In this document: positions 7,169 to 14,437 of the stretch, piece by piece
Layout: the number at the start of each line of letters is the position of its first letter
Position numbering within the stretch: the first letter of the stretch is position 1
Assembly: GCA_026989045.1 (NCBI GenBank)
Contig: JALSJY010000116.1
Span: 1-18,371, forward strand
DNA: 18,371 bases
Source: Hyphomicrobiales bacterium
Lineage (GTDB): Bacteria; Pseudomonadota; Alphaproteobacteria; Rhizobiales; Devosiaceae
Direction of reading: 5' to 3'
The notes under the pieces: model-generated
The model's database searches: none
What the model was told of the DNA's origin: nothing
The model's input: only the letters and a program-made list of their open reading frames with translations
Made by a program: the position numbers and the translations under genes

Positions 7169-7197
7169 AAAAAGGCCAGCAAATTGCTGACCTTTTT
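7169..7197 (-). terminator. Bidirectional terminator between the Lrp-type and L,D-transpeptidase genes
   Basis: AAAAAGGCCAGCAA (7169-7182) and TTGCTGACCTTTTT (7184-7197) form a long inverted repeat between convergent genes, with A and T tracts on the outside so that either transcript ends in U. The pairing has one flaw at 7176/7190: a C-A mismatch in the plus-strand RNA but a G-U wobble in the minus-strand RNA. The hairpin should therefore be more stable for the minus-strand L,D-transpeptidase transcript. Confidence 0.75.
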
Positions 7198-7219
7198 ATA
7201 ATTTAATAATTTTGGCTAG

Positions 7220-7813
7220 TTAGCGCCTTACGATAATCCTAGCGCCAACTTTTACCCGATCATAAAGATCAATAACATCTTTGTTGGTTAACCTAATGCA
7301 ACCCGATGATACTGCTTTACCAATTGACCAAGGCTCTGTTGTGCCATGAAGGCGATAAAGAGTGCTGCCAACATAAAGCGCCCGTGCGCCAAGCGGATTT
7401 TCTATACCTCCAGGCATATAAGCTGGAAGTCCAGGAACGCGTTTGCGCATAGCTGCAGGAGGTGTCCAGCCGGGCCATTCTGCTTTGCGAGAAATGCGGT
7501 TTGTGCCTGCCCATTGAAAGCCCTCGCGACCAACGCCAATGCCATATTTCATTGCCTTGCCATTTTCTAATACTAAATAAAGGCGACGCTCAGATGTTTC
7601 AATAATGATTGTGCCAGGCCGTTGCTTTGTTTCATATGGTACAATTTTTTTCTTTATTGAACTTCCACGGCGATTAGATGCTTGTCTTTCGCTTGGCTCT
7701 TCCCATTTATTTGTATCTGTATTATAAATTCTTGCTGCATTTGCAGGTGAAAAAAGTGATACTGAAAGTATGCTGATAAAAATCAGTGCTATAAATTTTT
7801 GAATATTTTTCAT
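7220..7813 (-). CDS. L,D-transpeptidase (YkuD domain), exported
   Basis: A 197-residue periplasmic peptidoglycan enzyme that makes 3-3 cross-links or attaches proteins to the wall through an active-site cysteine. A signal peptide is clear: basic MKNIQK, a hydrophobic core to about residue 22, and ANA|A with cleavage after residue 26. A charged linker (27-65) precedes the YkuD domain, which starts GTIIIETSERRLYLVLENGK. The catalytic motif HGTTEPWSIGKAVSSGCIRL (156-175) gives His156, Cys172 and Arg174. VGREGFQWAGTNRISRK and WPGWTPPAAM are typical of the alphaproteobacterial ErfK/YbiS/YcfS/YnhG-type group, of which these genomes usually have many. The ATG at 7813 is preceded by AGGG at about six bases. 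The upstream region holds a perfect 12-bp inverted repeat (7844-7907). Alone on its strand, divergent from rpiA. Confidence 0.94.
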   Translation of the reverse strand: MKNIQKFIALIFISILSVSLFSPANAARIYNTDTNKWEEPSERQASNRRGSSIKKKIVPYETKQRPGTIIIETSERRLYLVLENGKAMKYGIGVGREGFQWAGTNRISRKAEWPGWTPPAAMRKRVPGLPAYMPGGIENPLGARALYVGSTLYRLHGTTEPWSIGKAVSSGCIRLTNKDVIDLYDRVKVGARIIVRR

Positions 7814-7843
7814 TATTCCCTATTATTCCTTTTATTTCCAGTG

Positions 7844-7907
7844 GCAATGTTATTTCTTGCGAGACTATGCTTTTAGCAAATATTAATTAGTGGATAAATA
7901 ACATTGC
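7844..7907. repeat. Perfect 12-bp inverted repeat in the L,D-transpeptidase/rpiA intergenic region
   Basis: GCAATGTTATTT (7844-7855) and AAATAACATTGC (7896-7907) are exact reverse complements separated by 40 bases. The loop carries a small inner pairing, TGC (7868-7870) with GCA (7876-7878). Within the 254-base gap 7814-8067 this is the only structure I can support. It begins 31 bases upstream of the L,D-transpeptidase start and so could lie in that gene's 5' leader. It could also be a protein-binding site or a remnant of a small mobile element. No target-site duplication is evident. Confidence 0.6.
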
Positions 7908-8067
7908 ATGGTTAATTTTCTATCTTGAAATTTTTAATATGAAAAGTCATAGAATTGATAGCTAACGTAAAAATTGCACAAGAATGCTTAATCTGTTGCT
8001 AAAATGCCTCTTTTTAAGTTCAACTTTTCGTGAGTGATGATAAATATAATTTATTTAGGAGCAGGTA

Positions 8068-8760
8068 ATGAATGATTCGCCAAAATTTAAAGCAGCACAG
8101 GAGGCAATTAAAGAGATTGAAAGCGGTCAGAAAATTGGTTTGGGGACTGGCTCAACGGCTCGATATTTTGTTGATATACTGGGTGAAATGGTTGCAGATG
8201 GGTTTGAGTGTATTTGTGTGCCAACTTCGATTGAAACACAAAATCAGGCCTTGGCTCTTGGTATTAAGTTATCGAGTTTAGATAAGCTTGGCGAGCTAGA
8301 CATCACTATTGATGGTGCTGATGAAGTTGATAGCCAATTGACCTTGATAAAGGGCGGAGGTGGGGCGCTTTTGCGTGAGAAAATAGTTGCTGATGCTTCA
8401 AAACGTATGATTGTTATCGCTGATAGCTCAAAAATGGTTGATGTTTTGGGTGGTTTTGCACTTCCCATTGAGGTGAATAAATTTGGCTTAGGAGCTACAA
8501 AAAATAGATTAGATGAAATTCTTAAAAATTTTGATGCAAAGGGTGGTTTAACTTTGCGAAAAACTATGAATGGGAAAGATTTTTTAACTGATGGTGGGCA
8601 TTTAATTTTTGATGCTGATTTTGGCCGCATTTCTGATGCAAAAGCCTTATCAACAAAATTATTAGACGTTCCAGGAGTTGTTCAACATGGCTTATTCATT
8701 GATATGTGTGATGTAGCTTTTATTGCTGATAATGATAGTGTAAAACGATATGATGGATAA
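8068..8760 (+). CDS. rpiA: Ribose-5-phosphate isomerase A
   Basis: Interconverts ribose 5-phosphate and ribulose 5-phosphate in the non-oxidative pentose phosphate pathway, cytoplasmic. The 230-residue product has the phosphate-binding loop GLGTGSTARYF (24-34), TIDGADEVD (80-88) with Asp82 and Asp85, and LIKGGGGALLREKIV (93-107) with Lys95 and Glu104. These are one residue away from the E. coli RpiA numbering (Asp81, Asp84, Lys94, Glu103). VNKFG (136-140) and the C-terminal VPGVVQHGLF are also present. The ATG at 8068 has a strong Shine-Dalgarno sequence, AGGAG (8057-8061). It is followed 29 bases later by the DUF2059 gene and both are closed by the terminator at 9341, so they probably form a two-gene operon. 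Confidence 0.97.
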   Translation: MNDSPKFKAAQEAIKEIESGQKIGLGTGSTARYFVDILGEMVADGFECICVPTSIETQNQALALGIKLSSLDKLGELDITIDGADEVDSQLTLIKGGGGALLREKIVADASKRMIVIADSSKMVDVLGGFALPIEVNKFGLGATKNRLDEILKNFDAKGGLTLRKTMNGKDFLTDGGHLIFDADFGRISDAKALSTKLLDVPGVVQHGLFIDMCDVAFIADNDSVKRYDG

Positions 8761-8789
8761 TTTATATTTTAAAAAAATGAGAGATTTTG

Positions 8790-9311
8790 ATGATTAAAAT
8801 TAAAACTAAAAAAACATTTATAAATATGAAAATGATTTCAGCTATTTTTATTAGCTTATTTATTTCAATAGCACCTTTAAGTGCACAAGAGTTAGCGCCA
8901 GAGCATTTGGAAATAGCGCGTAAATATGTTGATCTTACTGATCAAGCTAATATTTATGAGGTGTCTTTGTTGAGGGCTGGTGTAAATACTATGAAAACCC
9001 TTATCAGTAAAAATCCTGAAATAAAGGATCAACTTAATGAGGCTATAGGAAAGACAATTGCTGAATATGCTCCAAAAAAAGATGATTTATTTAATCAATT
9101 TGCTAGAATTTATGCATTAAGATTTACCATAGATGAATTGCAGGAAATAGTTGCTTTTTATGAAAGTGATGTTGGTAAAAAGCTTGCTAAAGAAAATGCG
9201 GCTGTAAACAAAGAATTAGCGGCTGTTTTGCGAATTTTTGAGAGTAACTTGAATAATGAGTTTTTTGCAAAAGTCCGCTCTAAGTTGAAAGAAAAGGGGA
9301 TTGATCTTTAG
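8790..9311 (+). CDS. Secreted DUF2059 family protein
   Basis: A 173-residue exported protein of unknown function. A lysine-rich N-terminus (KIKTKKTF) and hydrophobic segment (about 16-29) end in LSA|QE, suggesting cleavage after residue 32. The mature part is helical and contains the DUF2059 region: FARIYALRFTIDELQEIVAF then YESDVGKKLAKENAAVNKEL (roughly 103-145). The Y-x-S-x-x-G-K-K-L element is the core of that family. A TTG at 8787 could start one codon earlier, but ATG 8790 is better placed behind GAGAG (8779-8783). The rpiA - DUF2059 - gor order recurs in rhizobia as I remember it, which suggests a conserved neighbourhood but not a known role. Likely co-transcribed with rpiA and ended by the terminator 30 bases after its stop. 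Confidence 0.88.
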   Translation: MIKIKTKKTFINMKMISAIFISLFISIAPLSAQELAPEHLEIARKYVDLTDQANIYEVSLLRAGVNTMKTLISKNPEIKDQLNEAIGKTIAEYAPKKDDLFNQFARIYALRFTIDELQEIVAFYESDVGKKLAKENAAVNKELAAVLRIFESNLNNEFFAKVRSKLKEKGIDL

Positions 9312-9340
9312 CTTTTAAATTATAATATCTAATTGTAATT

Positions 9341-9368
9341 GTCCCCGCCTTGTGCGGGGACTTTTTTT
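9341..9368 (+). terminator. Strong intrinsic terminator of the rpiA-DUF2059 operon
   Basis: GTCCCCGC (9341-9348) pairs perfectly with GCGGGGAC (9354-9361) around the five-base loop CTTGT, followed by seven T (9362-9368). Its high GC content stands out in AT-rich surroundings. It lies 30 bases after the DUF2059 stop and 44 bases before the gor start, so gor is transcribed separately. Confidence 0.95.
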
Positions 9369-9411
9369 ATGCAACTTGATTGGTTTAATAATTTATTTTT
9401 TAGGAAATCTC

Positions 9412-10791
9412 ATGTCTGGTATTTATGACTTAATAGTAATTGGCGGTGGTTCTGGTGGAGTTCGTGCTGCAAGAATGGCTGCAACTTATGGTGCAAAAGT
9501 TGCGATAATTGAAGAATATAGATATGGCGGCACATGCGTAATTCGTGGCTGTGTTCCCAAAAAGCTTTTTGTCTACGCTTCTCGTTTTCCAGAACTTTTT
9601 GAAACTGCAACCTCGTTTGGTTATGATATAAAGGCAAGTTTTGACTGGCAGACCTTGCTGGCAAATAAAGACAAAGAGATAACCCGCCTAGAGGGTCTTT
9701 ATAAATCAAATCTGCAAAGGTTTAATGTAGAAACGATTGAGGATCGTGGCATAATTGAAGGTCCAAATAGCGTGCGCCTTGTAAATGGTGATAAAGTTTT
9801 AGAGACAAAGCGTATTTTAATTGCCACAGGTGGTGAGCCGTTTAAGCCCAATGTTGAGGGCGCAGAATTGGGTATTACTTCAAATGAAGCGCTTGATTTT
9901 AAGACATTGCCAAAGTCAATTCTAATTGAGGGTGGTGGGTATATTGCGGTTGAATTTGCTTCGATATTTTTAGGGCTTGGGGTGAAGGTCTCGCTGGCAT
10001 ATCGGCGTGATTTAGTGTTGCGCAGTTTTGATGAAGATATTCGTAAAGATTTAGAAAAAGACCTTAGAGCAAGAGGGCTTAATCTTCATTATCAGGCAAC
10101 AATTACTGAGCTTAAAAAATCCAGTGGTGGGGTGACGGCAAGCTTTAGCAATGGTGAGACTGCAGAATTTGGGGCAGTGATGTTTGCAACTGGGCGCACA
10201 CCCAATGTTAAGGGGCTTGGGCTTGGCAAAGCTGGTATTTCGCTAAACAGCAGTGGCGCAATAGATGTTGATGATTATGCGCAAACCATGTGTCCATCTA
10301 TCTATGCAGTTGGTGATGTAACAGGTCGGGTGCAACTAACCCCTGTTGCAATTCGTGAGGGGGCGGCATTTGTTGAAACTATCTATAATAATAACCCAAC
10401 GAAAATCGATTATTCGCTAATTCCAACAGCGGTTTTTACCGATCCAGAAATCGGCACAATCGGACTAAGCGAAGAAGAAGCTGTTAAAACCTATAAGAAT
10501 ATTGATATTTATATCGCACGCTTTCGCCCAATGATGAACACACTTGGTGATAAACAAGAAAAAATGCTGTTTAAATTGATAACAAGAAAAAACGGCGGAC
10601 GAGTGCTTGGTTGTCATATTTTGGGGCATGGTGCGGGTGAAATGATCCAGCTAGTAGCTATTCCAATGGCAATGGGCGCATCAAAACTTGATTTTGATAA
10701 AGCAATAGCAGTTCACCCCACGGCGGCGGAAGAACTTGTAACCTTCAAAGCACCTAGTTATACTTATGAGAATAGTGAGAAGAAAGAGTAA
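9412..10791 (+). CDS. gor: Glutathione-disulfide reductase
   Basis: NADPH-dependent FAD enzyme that regenerates reduced glutathione in the cytoplasm. The 459-residue product has the FAD-binding GGGSGG (11-16), the redox disulfide GGTCVIRGCVPKKL (39-52, Cys42 and Cys47), and the second Rossmann motif EGGGYIAVEFA (173-183). The basic residues in AYRRDLVLRSFD (196-207) mark NADPH rather than NADH. ATGRTPN (259-265), YAVGDVTG (298-305) and the catalytic HPTAAEE (435-441, His435 and Glu440) complete the set. The CVIRGCVPKK version and the final HPTAAEELVTF distinguish it from lipoamide dehydrogenase and mercuric reductase. I use ATG 9412 because AGGAAA (9402-9407) precedes it and the product then opens at the FAD fold; the longer frame from 9352 would begin inside the upstream terminator. 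Confidence 0.96.
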   Translation: MSGIYDLIVIGGGSGGVRAARMAATYGAKVAIIEEYRYGGTCVIRGCVPKKLFVYASRFPELFETATSFGYDIKASFDWQTLLANKDKEITRLEGLYKSNLQRFNVETIEDRGIIEGPNSVRLVNGDKVLETKRILIATGGEPFKPNVEGAELGITSNEALDFKTLPKSILIEGGGYIAVEFASIFLGLGVKVSLAYRRDLVLRSFDEDIRKDLEKDLRARGLNLHYQATITELKKSSGGVTASFSNGETAEFGAVMFATGRTPNVKGLGLGKAGISLNSSGAIDVDDYAQTMCPSIYAVGDVTGRVQLTPVAIREGAAFVETIYNNNPTKIDYSLIPTAVFTDPEIGTIGLSEEEAVKTYKNIDIYIARFRPMMNTLGDKQEKMLFKLITRKNGGRVLGCHILGHGAGEMIQLVAIPMAMGASKLDFDKAIAVHPTAAEELVTFKAPSYTYENSEKKE

Positions 10792-10809
10792 AGGGCAGGA
10801 ATAAGAGAA

Positions 10810-10931
10810 ATGAGTAAACTCAAACATTTTTGGATTTTTCTCTTAAAGTAATTGTTATAAATATTCTGGTTATTGCACTGCTAACGTCCGTGCTTAGGTA
10901 TGCTTCTCTAAGTATAAAAAGCCGTGATTAA
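10810..10931 (+). pseudogene. Possible frame-broken small single-helix membrane protein
   Basis: An ATG at 10810, 18 bases after the gor stop and with AGGA (10797-10800) ahead, reads MSKLKHFWIFLLK and stops at 10849. In the -1 frame from 10848 the sequence continues VIVINILVIALLTSVLRY, then ends SIKSRD at TAA 10929-10931. Joined at Lys, the two pieces make a roughly 40-residue protein with a basic start, one long hydrophobic helix and a basic end, which is a sensible small membrane protein. A single-base indel, a sequencing error, ribosomal frameshifting or chance could all explain it. The junction is not a canonical X-XXY-YYZ slippery site. I do not recognise a family. Confidence 0.22.
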
Positions 10932-11019
10932 ATATATTTGAATGGTTGAAATAATATAATATATGGTGATGAGGAAGAAAGCCAACCTCACATCAAAATA
11001 ATTAAAATTCAAACACTTG

Positions 11020-11042
11020 CCGAACCGAACGTTACGTTACGG
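11020..11042. repeat. Tandem pentamer cluster (CCGAA)2(CGTTA)2CGG
   Basis: Two copies of CCGAA are followed directly by two copies of CGTTA and then CGG, 23 bases in all. The half-repeats are partly complementary, so the block has a rough dyad around the central AACGTT. It is GC-richer than its surroundings and lies 94 bases past the end of the VIT-family gene. It could be a binding site for a protein spanning successive half-turns, or chance. Confidence 0.4.
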
Positions 11043-11135
11043 TGATATTTATTTTCTGAATAGTAATTAGTGTGTTTTGCTTAACAAGGGAGTTGCTTGA
11101 TATTGAAATAGTTATTTTTGCCATTGGCATTATTA

Positions 11136-11855
11136 TTATACCTGCACCAGCGCCTTTAGTCCCAGCCCAATACCATAGGCAATACCAGCTGCTGTCATTC
11201 CTATTGCGAAGGTTTCTAGAGCGCTTATCCACCATCTTTGCATTGACCAAAGAGATTTAGCTGCCCCAATTGCTAAGAAAACAATTCCAACCATTATTGA
11301 AGCTATTAAAGCGCTAGATTGTAGCCCAAAAACAAAAGGAATAAGCGGCACAGCGCCACAAATGCAAAATGCGATAAAGGTTGCTATTGCCGCTTTCATT
11401 GGGGAGCGTTGAACTTCACTCAGCCCGTATTCTTCAGATAGCATAACATCTATCCAAATATCTTCTCGTGAGGTTATTAGCTCTACCATGGCTTCTAATT
11501 CTTCGCCCTTAAAACCTTTCCGTAGGTAAATTTGCCGCACTTCTTCTTTTTCGCCTTCTGGATATGTGCGAATATGGCGTAACTCAATATCTTTTATTCT
11601 CTCAAAGTCATCATGCTCAGATTTTGTGCCAGAATAATTTGCAGCCGCCATTGAGAAACCATCGGCAAATAGGTTCGCCACCCCAAGCACCAACACAACA
11701 CCAGCCGAAAGCTCAGCTCCTACAACGCCTGCCATAATAGCAAAAGTTGTTACAGCGCCATCTATGCCGCCATAAATCCAATCTCTAAGATAATTTACAC
11801 TTGGCCCTTTTTCTAGGCGCTCGGCAATATCGCTTGGTTTATGGGAATGTTCCAT
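11136..11855 (-). CDS. VIT1/CCC1 family iron/manganese transporter
   Basis: A 239-residue membrane protein of the VIT family, which moves Fe2+ or Mn2+ across a membrane, often by proton exchange. Helix 1 carries YGGIDGAVTTFAIMAGV (28-44) and helix 2 LVLGVANLFADGFSMAAANY (55-74), both family signatures with membrane-embedded Asp32 and Asp65. A charged cytoplasmic region (about 80-150), rich in Glu and helical (DFERIKDIELRHIRTYPEGE onward), corresponds to the metal-binding domain of plant VIT1. Three further helices follow at about 155-175, 180-200 and 211-235. There is no erythrin (ferritin-like) fusion as in MbfA. In bacteria such proteins are usually linked to iron or manganese export and stress. 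The ATG at 11855 has AGGA about eight bases upstream and a good promoter at 11923-11951. Convergent with gor across the 344-base gap. Confidence 0.92.
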   Translation of the reverse strand: MEHSHKPSDIAERLEKGPSVNYLRDWIYGGIDGAVTTFAIMAGVVGAELSAGVVLVLGVANLFADGFSMAAANYSGTKSEHDDFERIKDIELRHIRTYPEGEKEEVRQIYLRKGFKGEELEAMVELITSREDIWIDVMLSEEYGLSEVQRSPMKAAIATFIAFCICGAVPLIPFVFGLQSSALIASIMVGIVFLAIGAAKSLWSMQRWWISALETFAIGMTAAGIAYGIGLGLKALVQV

Positions 11856-11922
11856 AATTAAATCCTAGTTACCAAAGACTACTCGATTCGTTAATGTCGA
11901 TTGTATTTTCATATTTTGATAA

Positions 11923-11951
11923 ATTCTAGGTCTTTTTAGAAAATCAATCAA
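11923..11951 (-). promoter_or_regulatory. Sigma-70 type promoter for the VIT-family gene
   Basis: On the minus strand TTGATT (11951-11946) and TAGAAT (11928-11923) are separated by 17 bases, matching the -35 and -10 consensus at four and five of six positions. Transcription would start near 11916, about 60 bases before the ATG. A TTCTA/TAGAA dyad (11924-11928 and 11937-11941) overlaps the -10 and spacer and could be an operator. It does not match the full Irr box (TTTAGAA-N3-TTCTAAA), so I do not name a regulator. Confidence 0.45.
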
Positions 11952-12037
11952 TTTACTTTGAAATATATTAATTTTGCTTTAGGAAGCTACCATTAGAAAT
12001 ATAAAATTAAACCAAGCAAGATTATTGAGTGTAAAAT

Positions 12038-13378
12038 ATGAGTGAATGGACACCAAATAGCTGGCGGCAAAAACCATTGTTGCAAGTTCCAACATACCCA
12101 GATGCAAAAGCATTAAAAGAGGCTGAGGAGCGGCTCGGGAGTTTTCCTCCATTAGTCTTTGCTGGTGAAGCAGATGATTTAAAGAAGCGTTTGGGCGAAG
12201 TTGCACGGGGCAGGGCATTTTTGCTGCAGGGCGGCGATTGCGCTGAGAGTTTTGCTGAGCATGGTGCAGATCATATCCGTGATTTTTTTAGAGTGTTTTT
12301 GCAAATGTCTTTGGTTTTAACGCATGGCGCATCTATGCCTGTTGTTAAGATTGGCCGAATTGCAGGGCAGTTTGCAAAACCTCGCTCAGCCGATTTTGAA
12401 ACTATTGATGGGGTGGAGCTTCCATCTTATCGTGGTGATATTGTCAATGGCATTGAGTTTGATGAGGCTTCTCGTATTCCTGATCCTGCTCGTATGCTTA
12501 TGGCTTATCGACAATCTGCTGCTACTTTAAATTTATTAAGAGCTTTTGCTACTGGTGGCTATGCTAATCTTGAGCGTGCGCATGAATGGACGGCGGATTT
12601 TTTAGAAGATTCAAATGCCTATTCTTCTTATAAAGAGGTAGTTGGTAAAATTTCTGATGCGATAAAATTCATGCGCGCAATGGGAATTACTCCACAGAAT
12701 ACACCTCGCTTAAGAGAAACAAAATTTTTCACCTCCCATGAGGCGCTTTTACTTGGTTATGAAGAGGCGCTTACGCGTGAGGATTCTATCACTGGTGATT
12801 ATTATTCAACCTCTGGTCACATGCTGTGGATTGGTGATAGAACCCGCCAGCCAGATGGAGCGCATGTTGAGTATTTTTCTGGCATAGAAAACCCTATCGG
12901 AATAAAATGCGGGCCAAGCATTAGCAATGAAGATTTGCTTATATTGCTTGATAAATTAAACCCAAAGAATGAAGCAGGACGCATCACATTGATTGCAAGA
13001 TTTGGTGATGGAAATGTAGAAAACCACCTGCCACGTTTAATTGAAACAGTGAAAAAATCTGGTCATATGGTTGTTTGGTCGTGCGATCCAATGCATGGCA
13101 ATACTATAAAAGCATCCTCAGGATATAAAACAAGACCATTTGATAAGGTGCTGGGGGAAGTTAAATCATTCTTTAAAATTCACCGCGAAATGGGAAGTTA
13201 TGCAGGTGGTGTGCATGTTGAGATGACTGGTTCGGACGTAACAGAATGTGTTGGTGGTGTATCTGCGGTAACAGAAGATGGACTTTCTAACCGTTATAAT
13301 ACACATTGTGACCCACGTTTAAATGCTTCTCAATCGTTGGAATTGGCGTTTTTAATTGCAAAAGAAATTTCAAGCTGA
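12038..13378 (+). CDS. Class II 3-deoxy-7-phosphoheptulonate (DAHP) synthase
   Basis: Condenses phosphoenolpyruvate and erythrose 4-phosphate to DAHP, the first step of the shikimate pathway for aromatic amino acids. The 446-residue product is of the plant/mycobacterial class II type: opening WTPNSWRQKP, then FLLQGGDCAESF (61-72), VVKIGRIAGQFAKPRS (102-117), SYRGDIVNG (130-138), VVWSCDPMHGNT (345-356), GGVHVEMTGSDVTECVGG (390-407) and HCDPRLNASQSLEL (423-436). The metal ligands by motif are Cys68, His353, Glu395 and Asp425, matching Cys87, His369, Glu411 and Asp441 of the M. tuberculosis enzyme. The ATG at 12038 gives the exact family N-terminus. Divergent from the VIT-family gene by 182 bases. 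I see no Trp-, Phe- or Tyr-rich leader peptide, so there is no evidence for attenuation. The symbol varies between organisms (aroF, aroG, aroH), so I leave it blank. Confidence 0.96.
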   Translation: MSEWTPNSWRQKPLLQVPTYPDAKALKEAEERLGSFPPLVFAGEADDLKKRLGEVARGRAFLLQGGDCAESFAEHGADHIRDFFRVFLQMSLVLTHGASMPVVKIGRIAGQFAKPRSADFETIDGVELPSYRGDIVNGIEFDEASRIPDPARMLMAYRQSAATLNLLRAFATGGYANLERAHEWTADFLEDSNAYSSYKEVVGKISDAIKFMRAMGITPQNTPRLRETKFFTSHEALLLGYEEALTREDSITGDYYSTSGHMLWIGDRTRQPDGAHVEYFSGIENPIGIKCGPSISNEDLLILLDKLNPKNEAGRITLIARFGDGNVENHLPRLIETVKKSGHMVVWSCDPMHGNTIKASSGYKTRPFDKVLGEVKSFFKIHREMGSYAGGVHVEMTGSDVTECVGGVSAVTEDGLSNRYNTHCDPRLNASQSLELAFLIAKEISS

Positions 13379-13430
13379 GAAAAATTTATAAAGTTTTAGC
13401 ACTACATTAACCCTAACAAGTCATAAATAG

Positions 13431-13457
13431 CTCCAAATCAAGCATTTGCTTTTGGAG
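13431..13457 (+). promoter_or_regulatory. Hairpin covering the ribosome binding site of the outer-membrane-protein gene
   Basis: CTCCAAA (13431-13437) is the exact complement of TTTGGAG (13451-13457), and the latter contains GGAG, the Shine-Dalgarno sequence five bases before the ATG at 13463. AAGC (13440-13443) and GCTT (13448-13451) can extend the stem inward, at the cost of one outer pair. When folded, the site would be hidden from the ribosome. This suggests translational control, for example by temperature, a small RNA or a protein; which one cannot be told from sequence. Confidence 0.5.
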
Positions 13458-13462
13458 ATATT

Positions 13463-14419
13463 ATGTCGCGTTATTTTTTAACTACTGCTTTAGTTGTATC
13501 ACTTTTAACTAGTCCTTCTTTTGGTGCTGATATTTTTGGCGCTCAAGATGATGCAAATTTTTTGCGTGATTCATATTCCTCTGAGTGGGATATGAGTGAT
13601 AATGGTGATCCACTAGATTTTGAAATTGGAATTAGATATTTTTATTCAATTGGCAGTTCAAAATTAACAGTTAACGGTGGAGATTATTCCTCTGAAGATA
13701 AGTCTTCTATTGTTGAATTACATGCTCGAATTGATGATAATTCAACCGACACATATTTAAAAGCTAATGTTGGTTATGCTGCTTTAATTGATGGCACTTA
13801 TGAAACGCCTGAATTTATTGGCGCTCAAACAATGGGTGTTGGCTCGATTGGCTATGTTGGGGCTGATTTTGGTTATATGCCATTCGGAAATAATGATATT
13901 CGTTTTGGTGGATTTATTGGATATAAATATTCAGCTGATAATCCAAATATGGGGCGTTCTAACTTTATTACTGATTCTGGTGGTGGAGATAGCAAAGAAA
14001 ATATGGTTGAAATAAATGCCTTAAGATTGGGTGCAGTTGCCCGAGCTGAACTTGGAGATATGGTAGATTTAAATATTGAAGCGGCAGTAATTCCTTATGC
14101 TCATTTATCTGGTGTTTATGGGGCTTTTTATATGCCAGACTTTGTAAGTGGGGGCACAAATTTTACACAAGGGTCTGAGGGGACATTATCAGGTAATCTT
14201 TATGGTGCAGAAGCTGAAATGATGTTAGGTTTTCATGCAACTGATGAGATTACCTTAAGAGTTGGCGGTCGTGTTTCTTATCTTACTGGTGATGCCTCAA
14301 TGAATTATACTGCTCGTGAAGTTGGAAATCCTATAAACGCACAAAATTATATAGCACCAGTTTCTGGCCTTGAGTTTTTGCGCTATGGAGCTTTGGTAGA
14401 GCTTACGGGTAGGTTTTAG
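13463..14419 (+). CDS. Outer-membrane beta-barrel protein, family not recognised
   Basis: A 318-residue exported protein with a signal peptide MSRYFLTTALVVSLLTSPSFG, cleavage probably after Gly21. The mature protein is acidic, poor in cysteine and made of alternating-residue strands such as DFEIGIRYFYSIGSS, TYLKANVGYAALIDG, IRFGGFIGYKYSAD and ITLRVGGRVSYLTG. It ends VELTGRF, with the C-terminal phenylalanine and aromatic pattern recognised by the BAM machinery. Strand count suggests roughly 10-12 strands, an estimate by eye. I do not recognise a named family such as Omp25/Omp31 or omptin; porin, adhesin or structural roles are all possible. Its start is fixed by GGAG at 13454-13457, which lies in a hairpin. 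It is 84 bases after the DAHP synthase gene without an intervening terminator, so read-through is possible. A stem-loop follows at 14438. Confidence 0.75.
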   Translation: MSRYFLTTALVVSLLTSPSFGADIFGAQDDANFLRDSYSSEWDMSDNGDPLDFEIGIRYFYSIGSSKLTVNGGDYSSEDKSSIVELHARIDDNSTDTYLKANVGYAALIDGTYETPEFIGAQTMGVGSIGYVGADFGYMPFGNNDIRFGGFIGYKYSADNPNMGRSNFITDSGGGDSKENMVEINALRLGAVARAELGDMVDLNIEAAVIPYAHLSGVYGAFYMPDFVSGGTNFTQGSEGTLSGNLYGAEAEMMLGFHATDEITLRVGGRVSYLTGDASMNYTAREVGNPINAQNYIAPVSGLEFLRYGALVELTGRF

Positions 14420-14437
14420 CTCTTTAGATTTATTATT

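Larger units (their letters stand above)
10792..11135. other. 344-base gap after gor with little recognisable content
   Basis: Very AT-rich and without a convincing gene. Visible elements, left to right: TAAGAGAAA (10802-10810) and its exact complement TTTCTCTTA (10837-10845), with no T-tract after it, so a poor terminator; the frame-broken small ORF at 10810-10931; a bulged hairpin made by TGATGAGG (10967-10974) and CCTCACATCA (10986-10995); and the tandem pentamers at 11020-11042. I find no clear terminator for gor or for the convergent VIT-family gene. It may be a decayed intergenic region. Confidence 0.6.

Noticed and set aside
8045..8050. Perfect TATAAT before rpiA
   Set aside because: No -35 match at suitable distance, and transcription would start inside the Shine-Dalgarno sequence.
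8777..8797. Six-codon reading frame overlapping the DUF2059 start
   Set aside because: No ribosome binding site and too short to distinguish from chance.
9352..9411. Upstream start for gor
   Set aside because: It would begin within the terminator hairpin; the ATG at 9412 has AGGAAA and opens at the FAD-binding fold.
11924..11950. Irr-type iron box near the VIT-family promoter
   Set aside because: Only one half-site (TTTAGAA) is present; the second half TTCTAAA at three bases is missing.
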